From UBA1672 sp033851915 (GTDB lineage: Bacteria; Pseudomonadota; Alphaproteobacteria; Micavibrionales; Micavibrionaceae): 64,000 bases of DNA. A program made the translations under genes and the position numbers. Numbering within the stretch: the first letter of the stretch is position 1; each line of letters opens with the position of its first letter. Below are positions 42,033-51,064 of the stretch, piece after piece. The notes below the pieces were generated by a model, which saw only the letters and a list, made by a program, of their open reading frames with translations, was not told the DNA's origin and searched no databases. Location: positions 85,440 through 149,439 of the forward strand of contig JAWSVM010000012.1 of the NCBI GenBank assembly GCA_033851915.1, written 5' to 3'.

Positions 42033-43253
42033 CTAATAATAGCCTTCGCCATAAATTTTACCCGCATGACGCAGGCGTAATGTTGCGGTAAAGTCTTTGG
42101 GATTCTGTTCTATGCCCGTAACTTTCCATTTAATATTTGGTGTAATTTTTAATGACCCAAAGACTTTTGGTATTTGTGTTTCACCAATAACAGTAGTTGC
42201 AACCGTTGGCACTGCTCCCTGCCCGTTTGCCGGCGCAAATCTGTAGGGGTGGTCAATCTTCGCTTGATCCAGTAACTCAACACCGAGGATGTCAACCGCG
42301 CGAACCTTGACCTTGCATTCCGGTCTTGGGACTTTAAATTCATCAAGAATTCTCTGCGAAATAACTTCTTCGGTATCAAGATTATTGATAAAATCTAGGC
42401 TAATGGACTTTTTTCTATAGCCGTAGATATCAATATAGGCTTGATCCAGAACTTCCGTGTCGTTCACCTGAACAGCACTAAAGGCACGTTGTATTCCTGA
42501 ATTATATTCTGTTATTTTTAGTATGTTCCCACGTCCTAGAGGATCATGTTCTCCATATAGCTCATGGACATTATCGCCCTCTTCTCGATTTGATACGATG
42601 ATGTCTTTATTGCTATCGATATAGAGTATTGAGTTACTTGCGATGAGAAGGCCATCAAGAGCCTCTTTGACTGTCAGGCCTGTAAAATGGTCACCATCAT
42701 CAATAATAAAATCAGCATCCACATTAATATCGGAAGGATCAAACCCGAGGACTGACGTAATATCTGTTGTATTCAATATCTGCTTTATTGCCGTACTTAT
42801 TGTAACCCCTGTCGCAACGACACCGCCTGAAACCTGTACTTGATCGAAAATGCTGTCATAGGACAGTACTTTTAAGCGTATTGTGTCCTTGTGTGCATCG
42901 GCGCGTGTTCCATCTTCATTTATAAGCCCCTCAAAAACGATGGTTTCAACATCATCCCTATCAAAATGAAGAACTTTTATCTTTGCGAGATCCCTTTTGT
43001 ATTTGAATATCGTCCTGAAATCGTGAGCATCATTGAAGCGGCCTGATGAATTTATGCATTTGAGAGTAATATCTCCGAATACAAAAATTCCTATATCGTA
43101 ATCGCCGTTATCAAACTCTTTTTTTATTCGCCCCAAGCCGCTTTGCATTATTAGGTCGGATATGTCCACGTCTTGTGTAACATCAATAACATCCCCATAA
43201 ATGCCATCATAATGCAGAGGTGTTATTTGCACAGAATACCTCTGGTTACTCAT
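42033..43253 (-). CDS. Phage tail hub/baseplate-like protein
   Basis: A 406-residue protein, mostly beta, containing LKVLSYDSIFDQV and IIVSNREEGDNVHELYGEHD, resembling the early domain of tail-hub proteins that form the base of the tail tube. No enzymatic motif is visible. It lies between the distal tail candidate and spike base genes, where siphophages encode the hub. Identity is by position and general character. Confidence 0.55.
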   Translation of the reverse strand: MSNQRYSVQITPLHYDGIYGDVIDVTQDVDISDLIMQSGLGRIKKEFDNGDYDIGIFVFGDITLKCINSSGRFNDAHDFRTIFKYKRDLAKIKVLHFDRDDVETIVFEGLINEDGTRADAHKDTIRLKVLSYDSIFDQVQVSGGVVATGVTISTAIKQILNTTDITSVLGFDPSDINVDADFIIDDGDHFTGLTVKEALDGLLIASNSILYIDSNKDIIVSNREEGDNVHELYGEHDPLGRGNILKITEYNSGIQRAFSAVQVNDTEVLDQAYIDIYGYRKKSISLDFINNLDTEEVISQRILDEFKVPRPECKVKVRAVDILGVELLDQAKIDHPYRFAPANGQGAVPTVATTVIGETQIPKVFGSLKITPNIKWKVTGIEQNPKDFTATLRLRHAGKIYGEGYY

Positions 43254-44071
43254 GACACTTCAACCATTTTTAGGTTTTTATCAACGCCGAAAATATAAAC
43301 ATTATCAGCGAAAGATGATTTCATCGTCCCTTTGGTTTGCATTTGGAATATATCGCGCGCGCGCCAGCCTTTTTGGGTAAATCGAAACTGATCAGGTAGC
43401 CCGCCGCAAGGCCAAACAAGGAACGGGTCTTCGCTATCAAACAAAGATTCGAATAAATCGATATCCTCCTGCCCGGGGTATCTGCTCATATTCAGGCTCA
43501 AAGAAAACGTTTCCCGTCCTTTCACGATATGGCTCAAGCCGCTTAATACGCTTTGGTCAGTCTCATTCCTGTCCATCTTGACGTTTCTCGCGTCAGGATA
43601 TCCGGCTAAAGTTCCGATTTCATATGTAGGAATACACAGATTTAATGTCTTTTGTGCATCTGGCGTTTGGGTTGTATCAATCGTAATAATGAGTTTATTG
43701 GTGGTTACAGGTGAAAACTCGTAATAAGCAGTATCGCTTGCGTATGCTGCCTCATCAATTCCCCCTGCCAGAGAACCATTCATACCAACAACGTTCGCAA
43801 AATCATCTGCGGCGTCACCGTACTTAACTGTAAATGCTTTAAAATTGTGACCTGCCAAAAGTACACGGTTTATTAGGGTGTTTGCCGCAAACGTTACAGT
43901 GATAATTTCCTGTGTAGCATCATCCGAGCCAACAGATTCCCACTGATAAGATCGGTTCATTGATAAGCTGTATTTTGCATCATCATTATTAGAGGTCGCC
44001 GCAATTGCAGCCCCATCTTTGAATAGTGCCGCGCTTTTGCTAAAGAACGATATACCGCCTGTCATGCTCAT
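43250..44071 (-). CDS. Distal tail-like structural protein
   Basis: A 273-residue beta-rich protein. It follows the tape measure gene (four-base overlap) and precedes the hub candidate, the order of distal tail (Dit) genes in siphophages. The passages VLLAGHNFKAFTVKYGDA and WPCGGLPDQFRFTQKGWRA suggest a carbohydrate-binding-like sandwich domain followed by a tail-tube-like fold. Not a clear family member by eye. Confidence 0.5.
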   Translation of the reverse strand: MSMTGGISFFSKSAALFKDGAAIAATSNNDDAKYSLSMNRSYQWESVGSDDATQEIITVTFAANTLINRVLLAGHNFKAFTVKYGDAADDFANVVGMNGSLAGGIDEAAYASDTAYYEFSPVTTNKLIITIDTTQTPDAQKTLNLCIPTYEIGTLAGYPDARNVKMDRNETDQSVLSGLSHIVKGRETFSLSLNMSRYPGQEDIDLFESLFDSEDPFLVWPCGGLPDQFRFTQKGWRARDIFQMQTKGTMKSSFADNVYIFGVDKNLKMVEVS

Positions 44072-46302
44072 GTGCTAACCCCCAACGCTCTATCTTCTCT
44101 TTGCTGTAATGTGAAAATTCTTGAAGCATCTTCATCCATAGTTATTTCCAGTGAGATATTTTGTTCAGAAGAGCCGCCGGAGCGCACTTCGTCCGTAGAT
44201 GAGGGGAAATTCTTATATAGATAATCAAAGGTATCTCTGTGCTTTTGCGGCACAACAACTTCACCGGCTTCTAATTTGTAATCATATTTATCGCCTCGAC
44301 CAAAACCACGAACAACCCCGCCTTTTTCAGCACCAATTGCGGTGGCAGCTATAGTTCCAACAGCAACCGCCCCCCTAATGTGTGTAGCCAGCCTCGCCGC
44401 TTCTGCGCGAGCAATAGAAGTTGGATCGCCCGGAATAAGCTGGCTTGCATAAGCGCGCATTGCGGCATCTTGTGTAGTGGTAATTGTGTCGGCAATAGCA
44501 AAGGCCTTGTTTATAAGAAAAATGGCTTTTCCTATTTCAGAAGTAGTGCCTAAAATCTGCCCTAAACCTTCTATAGCCGCTTGAGTTTGAAGTTTTGTGT
44601 ATTTCTCACCCGCCAGAGCTGTTGCCTTGTCTATCTTTTCTTTTTGCTGTGAATTTCTAGCCTTAGTTTTAAGCACTTCAAGTTCGCGCAATTCTGCAAG
44701 CCCCGCAAAGCCAGCCTCGACTTCATCAAGCCCTTGCAAGCGTTCTGTTAGCCTTTCAATATCTTCTTCAAATTGCTCATCTTCGCGCTCAATTTGCGCT
44801 TCCCTGCGCTCTCCTTCGCGCTCTAATTTTTGCGCATGTGCCTCAGCCTCGCGCTCAGCCCTTGCTTCCGCAATCTCTTTTTCACGCTCAAGGCGAGCAG
44901 CTTCTCTGGCCTGCCTGATTTTCTCAATTTCTTCTTCTTTTCTGTTGATTTCCTCGGAAATGGCCAAAACTTCTGCCGCCATCTTTTGTGATGATTCAAC
45001 CATTGAGGCAAACGGGTCAACCTTTTGACCGCCAAGCATATCGCTCAAGGCTTTAGAAGGATCGTTCGCTGTAAAATCAATTCCAAGGTCAATGCCATTA
45101 GCACTCAAGAGGAAGTTATTAAGATCAACCTGCGCCTTAACCAACCCACCAACAAACCCAGTTACACTATCTTCCAGATCAACAAGGTGAAGCCTGATAT
45201 AATCCAACCATCCCGCCGCGCCAACGGCAAAATCACCAAATGCGGGAGCCAATCGCTCACCAATAGCCACACGCAAGGAATCTGCGGCACCTTCAAGTTT
45301 TTTGTATTTCTCGGCAAGTGTATTGTTTTGTGCTGTTAGAGCATTCTGGAAAGTCTCAGATCGTTGTGTCTCGTCATTAAGCTCTGTAAGAATTCTATTA
45401 AAGTCTTCCGCCTGTCCGCCCGTAAGGGACATGACAACGTTTACAGCCTCCATTGATCCAAATAGTTTTTCAAGACTCTCACCGTTGAATTTTGCGCTGG
45501 TTGTGATGCTGTCCAAGAACCCTTTTAGCCCTTTAGATCGTAGAGCTACGGAATCAAACTCTATACCCAGCCTTGCAGCTTCATCAGCGGCATCCTTCGA
45601 AGGTTTGATAACGTTGGACAACACGGCTTTTAGGCCAGTATATGCCTCGTTTGTCTTAACACCCGCCAGAGTTACCGCGGATATTGAGGCTAGAACCTCA
45701 TCAAAACTAACGCCCAATGCAGCCGCCGCCGCACCAACCTTACCAAAATCAGTTGATAATTCTCTGAGAGTGGTTTTACCGAATTTTTGCGCCGTAAAGA
45801 ATTTCTCAGCAATGCGTTGCGCCTCATCAGCCTCATACCCATAGGCATTTATTGCAGATGTTAGGCCATCAACCGCCGTAGAGGTATCCGTTGCGCCCGC
45901 TAGAGCTAAATCGGTAGCAATGCGCAATGCATCGATAGAACTCTCAGCATCAAGGCCAGCGGATATTAGGTCAAACAGACCACTATTCAGATCATCGAAG
46001 GATTTACCAGTGGCAGCCCGTAAGTCTAAGACCCCTTTTTTCAAATCCTCAATACCAGCAGATAAGGTTTTGGTTTTAAAACTCCCCTCATCCAATAAGG
46101 TAACAACGTTTGTGAACGTTCTTTCGAACTCCTTAAATTCATTGACTGCCGCGTTCGCTGCCACGGCTAGGCCGGCTATGCCAATTGCACCGATTGACGC
46201 CGCAATAGCAAACTTAGAAACGGATGATCTTGCCTTGGACATACCATCAGTAAGGCCTCGTACATTTGACCCTATTCGGATTACAACGTCATTTTTTGGC
46301 AT
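44068..46302 (-). CDS. Tail tape measure protein (TP901 family)
   Basis: A 744-residue protein setting tail length. The N-terminal TP901 region (FERTFTNVVTLLDEG, DLNSGLFDLISAGLDAES, TDTSTAVDGLTSAINAYGYE) is clear. Residues about 440-540 form a long, almost uninterrupted charged helix (EKEIAEARAEREAEAHAQ), and an Ala/Gly hydrophobic stretch lies near 630-660 (RGAVAVGTIAATAIG). The length would predict a tail on the order of 100 nm by the usual length rule. It is preceded by the two-frame chaperone genes, as expected. Confidence 0.92.
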   Translation of the reverse strand: MPKNDVVIRIGSNVRGLTDGMSKARSSVSKFAIAASIGAIGIAGLAVAANAAVNEFKEFERTFTNVVTLLDEGSFKTKTLSAGIEDLKKGVLDLRAATGKSFDDLNSGLFDLISAGLDAESSIDALRIATDLALAGATDTSTAVDGLTSAINAYGYEADEAQRIAEKFFTAQKFGKTTLRELSTDFGKVGAAAAALGVSFDEVLASISAVTLAGVKTNEAYTGLKAVLSNVIKPSKDAADEAARLGIEFDSVALRSKGLKGFLDSITTSAKFNGESLEKLFGSMEAVNVVMSLTGGQAEDFNRILTELNDETQRSETFQNALTAQNNTLAEKYKKLEGAADSLRVAIGERLAPAFGDFAVGAAGWLDYIRLHLVDLEDSVTGFVGGLVKAQVDLNNFLLSANGIDLGIDFTANDPSKALSDMLGGQKVDPFASMVESSQKMAAEVLAISEEINRKEEEIEKIRQAREAARLEREKEIAEARAEREAEAHAQKLEREGERREAQIEREDEQFEEDIERLTERLQGLDEVEAGFAGLAELRELEVLKTKARNSQQKEKIDKATALAGEKYTKLQTQAAIEGLGQILGTTSEIGKAIFLINKAFAIADTITTTQDAAMRAYASQLIPGDPTSIARAEAARLATHIRGAVAVGTIAATAIGAEKGGVVRGFGRGDKYDYKLEAGEVVVPQKHRDTFDYLYKNFPSSTDEVRSGGSSEQNISLEITMDEDASRIFTLQQREDRALGVST

Positions 46303-47003
46303 TTATAATCCTCCCATTTCCTTTAGTTTCTGTTTGTGAATAGCATCGAGATCAACGGTGCTTACGCCCGCATGATCTTCTGTCTTCCTGAACTGGAACG
46401 CTGTTTTTCTTTTGGCGAATTCCATCTTTGCACCCTTCAAATTGGCCGCAAAAACTTTATCGTTATGTTTGTCTATATCTATTAATTCTAATGTGCCTTG
46501 AACCTGCTTCATGGTCATATCTAAGAACTGCTCGAACGTGTAACCATAAGCGGCGGCTATAGCGTGGAATATTTCCAGCCAATCCGTTGAGCCAGAGTCT
46601 TTTTTTTTTGAACTTTCGCCGGAGCGTTTAACTCTTGGTTCTTAACGTAAGCCTCAAGTCCTTCGCCCAAGCTGTCATTATCGAGAACCTCAATTAAACG
46701 CCTAAAGCCATGTGGCTGCACTTTAATAATCGCGCCCGTATGAGGGTCTATATCCTCATAATTCACAGGTAAGCGCATAATGTATTTTTTGGCTTTATTG
46801 CTTAACTGATACCATATGATGCGCGCAACAGTCTCGATGTCATGCTCAACATATATCTTCTCTCTTAGCTCTTCTTGGTCGAATGTTTTCTGCAACCAGA
46901 CATCATCGCGCAAGATAAAAGGGCGCAGCATAAGTGTGCGCTTGCGCCCTCTGAATGAAATATTGAAAGATGTGCTTTTAGGACTTAAATCAAATAAGTT
47001 CAT
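46303..47003 (-). CDS. Tail assembly chaperone, -1 frameshift product (gpGT-like)
   Basis: If ribosomes slip -1 at the A-run (minus-strand 46609-46599), the 135 codons from 47003 join a second frame that continues DSGSTDWLEIFHAIAAAYGY through 46303, giving about 233 residues. The extension is protein-like and ends KQKLKEMGGL. This mirrors lambda gpG/gpGT, in which the minor fusion recruits the tape measure and tail-tube subunits. Position immediately before the tape measure gene fits. Confidence 0.82.
46557..47003 (-). CDS. Tail assembly chaperone, unshifted product (gpG-like)
   Basis: A 148-residue protein with N-terminal MNLFDLSPKSTSFNISFRGR and the short in-frame tail TLAQRIGWKYSTL after the slippery lysines. 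It is the major product; the frameshifted form extends to 46303. It lies after the tail tube gene (start overlapping its stop) and before the tape measure gene. Confidence 0.82.
   Translation of the reverse strand: MNLFDLSPKSTSFNISFRGRKRTLMLRPFILRDDVWLQKTFDQEELREKIYVEHDIETVARIIWYQLSNKAKKYIMRLPVNYEDIDPHTGAIIKVQPHGFRRLIEVLDNDSLGEGLEAYVKNQELNAPAKVQKKKTLAQRIGWKYSTL
46599..46605 (-). other. Slippery heptamer A AAA AAG for -1 frameshifting
   Basis: The minus strand has ten A followed by G; in the zero frame the heptamer reads A AAA AAG, the canonical efficient bacterial slip site (as in dnaX). The downstream -1 frame stays open for 98 codons. I did not identify a definite stimulatory pseudoknot or Shine-Dalgarno. 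Confidence 0.8.
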
Positions 47004-47884
47004 TAGGATTTATTCACATTAAGCCATCTATACACACCATTTCGCGCTTCGTCTCTGAACGCTTTTAGCGTGATCTCTGTTTCCGCAAATTCACCTGATG
47101 TGAAATTGAGCGGAATACCGATGCCCTTACAACGGAAGACTTCCAGAGACTTTATCTGTCCGCTTGAAAGTTGTGATGTAATCAGTAAACCAATCTCTTT
47201 GAATACATCGGTGTTACTTCCAACAATAACCTCTGTTGAACCAGTATTGATTGAACGAGCAGTAAATATGGCTGTGTCGCCGGGCGTCATGCCAATAGTT
47301 CCTGATCCACCGTTTAACTCAATTCCAAAGCCTGGTATTTCCGTTGCGGCGCCTGATGTAACTGCCAAAGGTGTCGAATTTATTTTAAGTGCGTTATCTA
47401 CATATGAAGCAGCCGCGCCTTGTCCAAAATCAACATCAGAGATTGCATACACATTAACGGTTGTAGCTGAAACAGCCTCAATTACGTAATCACTTGTTTT
47501 TACATCAACTTCACTGCCTGCTTTGATAGTCACAGACGCTAAGCCAGTTACAACATTCAGAGCAGATGTTCCACTAGCATTTACCAATGCTTCACTGATA
47601 GCCCCCCCCGCTTCTGCCGCGTTTGCAGTTACAGGTTGCCCCATAAAGGCTGGGAAAAACCAGTCTGGTATCTCTTTAGATCCAATAGTTATATCGCTTG
47701 ATATCAAGCCAGTTTCAACAGCAAAAGGATACGGATTAGACCCGCCTGTTAGTTCCTTGCTTTCGCCTTGCGATGCGATTGATACTGTTCCCAGAACCTT
47801 GATGTCACCCAAAGGCTTTCTGGTTGTCAAATCTAAGGCCGTTACTTGATGCAGCCCAAATAAGGACTCTCTTTGCTCCAACAT
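47003..47884 (-). CDS. Major tail tube protein
   Basis: A 293-residue beta-rich protein. It begins MLEQRESLFGLHQVTALDL, and the C-terminal passage FTSGEFAETEITLKAFRDEA is typical of tail-tube subunits. An internal domain (about residues 110-200) rich in Ala/Val/Thr may be a surface Ig-like insert. It has a strong leader with a hairpin and AAGGAATA ribosome-binding site, matching a highly made virion protein. Position before the chaperones supports the call. Confidence 0.72.
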   Translation of the reverse strand: MLEQRESLFGLHQVTALDLTTRKPLGDIKVLGTVSIASQGESKELTGGSNPYPFAVETGLISSDITIGSKEIPDWFFPAFMGQPVTANAAEAGGAISEALVNASGTSALNVVTGLASVTIKAGSEVDVKTSDYVIEAVSATTVNVYAISDVDFGQGAAASYVDNALKINSTPLAVTSGAATEIPGFGIELNGGSGTIGMTPGDTAIFTARSINTGSTEVIVGSNTDVFKEIGLLITSQLSSGQIKSLEVFRCKGIGIPLNFTSGEFAETEITLKAFRDEARNGVYRWLNVNKS

Positions 47885-47900
47885 AATATATTCCTTTCAT

Positions 47901-47925
47901 AAAAAAACCGCCGTTATAGCGGGGT
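47901..47925 (-). terminator. Hairpin with T-run before the tail tube gene
   Basis: On the minus strand a short GC stem CCGC/GCGG is followed by seven Ts and then ATGAAAGGAATA, the ribosome-binding region of the tail tube gene. The stem is only four pairs, so it may be a partial terminator or RNA-processing/stability element. Confidence 0.45.
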
Positions 47926-47929
47926 GTTG

Positions 47930-48076
47930 TTAAATGACTTTTTCTGTTCTTAAATTGTCGTGGTATCGTTCGGGGATATGAGAAATATCATCCCCCTTTT
48001 TGATTATGTAGAGACCATCATCGCTCATAAATTCATGGTCACGTTTAGCTTTTAATTTCTTATTTTCTTTTGTCAT
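47930..48076 (-). CDS. Small phage protein, 48 residues
   Basis: Starts at an ATG three bases after the stop of the upstream gene (TGAACATG). It encodes MTKENKKLKAKRDHEFMSDD then GLYIIKKGDDISHIPERYH and a short tail. Basic N-terminal and acidic/aromatic middle, no membrane segment. The tight packing and tail-operon position support a real gene. Not recognised. Confidence 0.55.
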   Translation of the reverse strand: MTKENKKLKAKRDHEFMSDDGLYIIKKGDDISHIPERYHDNLRTEKVI

Positions 48077-48078
48077 GT

Positions 48079-48546
48079 TCACACCATTGTTGTTGTAATT
48101 TGAATGCCTGATACCTTTAGTTTCGTACCCTTAATGTCCTGTATACCAACGGGCGCAAAAATCTGTATTTCAAACGCGCTTAAGTATGAAAACCTAAACG
48201 CATTAAGCTCGAATATTTCTTTCAATGCCCGAGCGTAGCGCATGGCCTTTCGCCTGCCCGCTTTGGTGTCCTGCTCATCAGTCAAGGCGATCTCAAACGT
48301 CCACTTTATCGTGGCTGCTTTGCGCCCCGGGGATAAACCTGTAATGCTATCAAAGCCGTAAACGGCATATATATTGCGATTGAACACTTCATCTGTCGGG
48401 CTATCGTACCAATTCTCGCGCGCAACGTTTTCCGTTGTTATTCCATCATCTTTTTCCGCGTTGATCTCTATGAGCTTAGCGGAGAGATTTTCCTCAATGA
48501 TCTGTAAGAGATCATCCTCAAGTGTTTCTAAATCCGGTCTGGACAT
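48079..48546 (-). CDS. Tail terminator/completion protein candidate
   Basis: A 155-residue protein between the virion morphogenesis gene and the tail tube gene, where tail terminators are usually encoded. The sequence LETLEDDLLQIIEENLSAKL at the N-terminus and the strand-rich GRKAATIKWTFEIALTDEQ are compatible with that small alpha/beta fold. Recognition is by position rather than a clear motif. It overlaps the upstream gene by 29 bases. Confidence 0.5.
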   Translation of the reverse strand: MSRPDLETLEDDLLQIIEENLSAKLIEINAEKDDGITTENVARENWYDSPTDEVFNRNIYAVYGFDSITGLSPGRKAATIKWTFEIALTDEQDTKAGRRKAMRYARALKEIFELNAFRFSYLSAFEIQIFAPVGIQDIKGTKLKVSGIQITTTMV

Positions 48547-49057
48547 CTAAGCCTGCCTTATCAATCTGACGTAGAACGTCTGTTTCTATTATCTTTATCC
48601 AGCGACTAAGCCTGCCAGTTATCGCGCTTCCTGCTGATCTCGGCGCTTCCGGCCCGATAAACATAAACTTGCGTAATGGCCTGCCGTTCTGGCTAAAGAT
48701 ACCGTGTTGAACTTTCGTACCCATAACCAATGACAATGGCTGTATATCTAGAATGCTGTCGTTATTTGGTGTGCCGGATATGCTATCTCGTAATCTGCCA
48801 CTTTCTCCGCCGCTAGAGCTTGCACCCACGAGTATTGGAAGTCTGCGCCCTGCAAGTTTATCTTTTCTCTCTTGATATTTAGGGCTTAACGCGGGGTATT
48901 GCCCTGAACCCTTTAAGCTAAAGTGCGCCTTATTTGATTTGAAGAAGTCGCGGCTTATTTCACCCAAGGCAAAACGTAAATTGTTTACTCTACGTGACGC
49001 ATCGGCAAGTTTCCGTTCAAGAATTTTGTCATTCTCAACGACATAGCTAAAACTCAT
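48518..49057 (-). CDS. Phage virion morphogenesis protein (Mu gpG-like)
   Basis: A 179-residue protein with SRDFFKSNKAHFSLKGSGQY, followed by PALSPKYQERK and KFMFIGPEA, matching the family of Mu-like virion morphogenesis (neck or head-tail joining) proteins. It lies between head-completion genes and the tail terminator candidate. Confidence 0.72.
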   Translation of the reverse strand: MSFSYVVENDKILERKLADASRRVNNLRFALGEISRDFFKSNKAHFSLKGSGQYPALSPKYQERKDKLAGRRLPILVGASSSGGESGRLRDSISGTPNNDSILDIQPLSLVMGTKVQHGIFSQNGRPLRKFMFIGPEAPRSAGSAITGRLSRWIKIIETDVLRQIDKAGLDVQTGFRNT

Positions 49058-49296
49058 TTGAATGCTTCCGTATATTCGATTGTTAGTGTTTTCTTCTGAA
49101 ATTCCTTAGATGAATCGGTAATTGTTCGAAGAACCCTCTGTACTATAATATCTTGATTTTCTCCCGATTTTTCTTCTATTTTATCGGCCATATAACGAAG
49201 AAAATTCGCCGTTTTATTATGGTCATTGTCAAAAGGGAAAAGACCTTGAGTGCCTGTGTCTTTTCCTAAATCGTAATTAGATGTATCAATCACCAC
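49054..49296 (-). CDS. Small phage head-tail region protein
   Basis: An 80-residue acidic-basic helical protein (TANFLRYMADKIEEKSGENQ) overlapping both neighbours by a few bases. Not recognised. Its place in the neck cluster suggests a connector or morphogenesis accessory. Confidence 0.55.
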   Translation of the reverse strand: MVIDTSNYDLGKDTGTQGLFPFDNDHNKTANFLRYMADKIEEKSGENQDIIVQRVLRTITDSSKEFQKKTLTIEYTEAFK

Positions 49297-49742
49297 TGTT
49301 GCTCCGTTGTGCTAAAAACAGGCTCAACGGACTGTTCTGAATTATATGAGGTAGGCGCGCTATTATCACGGAGTTCCGTGGAAGAGATAACCAGATCACC
49401 ATCTTTAATCATCTTAAGATCGTTCAGGGCTTGCTTGTAAGCTGCGCCCCCCTTGATCTTCTGGATGGTCATTGATTGCGATACCTGAACAGAGTGAGTA
49501 AAGTCCAAAATACTCGCCACGCGAAACGCCACCAGCGAAATAGTGATGCGCTTAAGTATTTTCAATCCATCCGTATCTGTTAGAGGGAGATTGTATACAC
49601 CCTCTAAATACGACGTAACGTATGCAGATTCTTGCTCAATGAAGCCATCCACCTCTGCAGTCGATACAGAAGTTCCAGAACTTGAGAAATCAATGCTCTT
49701 AAATTCACTCTCAATATCATCTGTGGTGGCGTAACTGACCAT
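49290..49742 (-). CDS. Head-tail connector, DUF1320/gp36-like
   Basis: A 150-residue protein starting MVSYATTDDIESEFKSIDF, with EVDGFIEQESAYVTSYLEGV and a C-terminal helix. This matches the DUF1320 (Mu gp36) adaptor pattern, in which the N-terminal 'YAT-DD' and a helical bundle dock below the portal. Its start overlaps the stop of the upstream gene by one base. Confidence 0.7.
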   Translation of the reverse strand: MVSYATTDDIESEFKSIDFSSSGTSVSTAEVDGFIEQESAYVTSYLEGVYNLPLTDTDGLKILKRITISLVAFRVASILDFTHSVQVSQSMTIQKIKGGAAYKQALNDLKMIKDGDLVISSTELRDNSAPTSYNSEQSVEPVFSTTEQQW

Positions 49743-50056
49743 TACTCAATTGCACCTGAGGCCAGAAGGTCGTCAGCAAACTTGCCATCATAGACATCGC
49801 CTGATTTAAAGGATTTATTACCTTCTTTAATATTCGATACAACAGTGTAGCCCTCTGGAACAATGCGCTCGAAATCAGGCAAAACGGCTTCCATATCAGT
49901 TCGCGTTACTTTAGAGCCAACAAGCTCGGTTATAGCCGTAAGGTCTGGCAATCCGCCCTTTGTCCAGTGTGTATCATCTGTGTGATCCAGCAGTTCAGCA
50001 GCCAGCTTAATTGCTTTTTTCTCATCGTCTGTGAGAGTATTACTTTCATCGCTCAT
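49742..50056 (-). CDS. Small phage protein after major capsid
   Basis: A 104-residue acidic protein (LTDDEKKAIKLAAELLDHTD, DLTAITELVGSKVTRTDMEA). The middle, with EGYTVVSNIKEGNKSFKSGD, may be a small beta domain. Genes of this sort between capsid and DUF1320 adaptor are common in Mu-like heads, but I cannot name the family. Confidence 0.6.
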   Translation of the reverse strand: MSDESNTLTDDEKKAIKLAAELLDHTDDTHWTKGGLPDLTAITELVGSKVTRTDMEAVLPDFERIVPEGYTVVSNIKEGNKSFKSGDVYDGKFADDLLASGAIE

Positions 50057-50070
50057 GATTTTATTCCTTA

Positions 50071-50095
50071 TAAAAATAAGGGGGCTTTCACCCCC
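50071..50095 (-). terminator. Hairpin with T-run after the major capsid gene
   Basis: GGGGG-TGAAAG-CCCCC followed by TTATTTTTA on the minus strand, just after the capsid stop. The next gene's ribosome-binding site AAGGAATA follows directly. Confidence 0.7.
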
Positions 50096-50111
50096 ATTGA
50101 GTTGGAGGAGA

Positions 50112-51047
50112 TTATGCTATGGCATCTTTAATCAGATATGCAGCGTTGGTATCCGTCAGAACTTGGTCGTAGATATCCTCTACGATAATTTCTTTAGCAC
50201 CGGGCGGATTACTGATGTTATTTTTAAAGACTTGGCGAGGCTTCTGACCTGATTTAGTCACACGATAACCAAGTGTTTTTTGACGCTTAGAAGCTGTCTT
50301 TGCTGTTAGGCATAGAATGGCAACCTTACCCCAAATGTCACGGATATCATCGGGCTGGCCTTTTTTGGCTGCATTGTACACAGCCTCTCCGACCAAAATA
50401 CGCTTTACGTCCAACGCACGAGCAAGCTCATCAATAGACAAAGAACCAGCGCGGTTATTCTTAAATCCGAGCTTGTCCAAGATCGCAGGATGATACTTGA
50501 GTACCGTCAACACCGTTGCGCCAATGATTAGAGTGTTAGGATATTGCCCTGTCTTGGAACGTACATTTTCCTTCGCTGTATTGATATCTTCGATAGGATT
50601 AGAATTTGTGTAATCGTTCCATCGTGACGTTCCGGAAAGTGTGACGTTCTCTGTAATAACAGTTGTATCAGATAACGTATCAGCAAGAGATTTTTCTTTA
50701 CCAATCATAAGCTGAGAACTCAGCAAATCTGTGCTATCAAGCTCCGCGTCAAATGGCTTTTCAACATTGGCGTAATCCTCTTTTGTAACAACATCAGAGA
50801 GGCCGTGTGTTTCCAAATGGTATGTGTCTCCATCGCGGGTCGATGTTTCAACGCGGGCATGCTCTTTACGACCACCCGAGATTGTTGAGACAATACGCAA
50901 ATGCTCGTTCCCGTACTTACCGATTTTGCCGGAGTACTGAACCGCGGTAACAGGCGTTAGTATCTGTTCTGCGATCATTCCAACTTGCATGATCTTCTGG
51001 CTTACACCAGTCAATAGTTTATCTACAATTGCTCTATTCTGAGACAT
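50112..51047 (-). CDS. Major capsid protein
   Basis: A 311-residue protein from the ATG at 51047, chosen because AAGGAATA lies upstream and the longer frame would begin inside a terminator hairpin. The sequence (MSQNRAIVDKLLTGVSQKIM, HLETHGLSDVVTKEDYAN, YPNTLIIGATVLTVLKYHP) is like Mu/GTA-neighbourhood HK97-fold capsids. Location between the decoration protein and connector genes, plus terminators on both sides, fits a highly expressed capsid. Confidence 0.85.
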   Translation of the reverse strand: MSQNRAIVDKLLTGVSQKIMQVGMIAEQILTPVTAVQYSGKIGKYGNEHLRIVSTISGGRKEHARVETSTRDGDTYHLETHGLSDVVTKEDYANVEKPFDAELDSTDLLSSQLMIGKEKSLADTLSDTTVITENVTLSGTSRWNDYTNSNPIEDINTAKENVRSKTGQYPNTLIIGATVLTVLKYHPAILDKLGFKNNRAGSLSIDELARALDVKRILVGEAVYNAAKKGQPDDIRDIWGKVAILCLTAKTASKRQKTLGYRVTKSGQKPRQVFKNNISNPPGAKEIIVEDIYDQVLTDTNAAYLIKDAIA

Positions 51048-51064
51048 TGCTTTATTCCTTTCAT

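Noticed and set aside
44597..45844. Serine-rich plus-strand frames of 143 and 180 codons
   Set aside because: Antisense to the tape measure gene; Ser/Phe-rich composition reflects Glu/Ala/Lys codons on the other strand.
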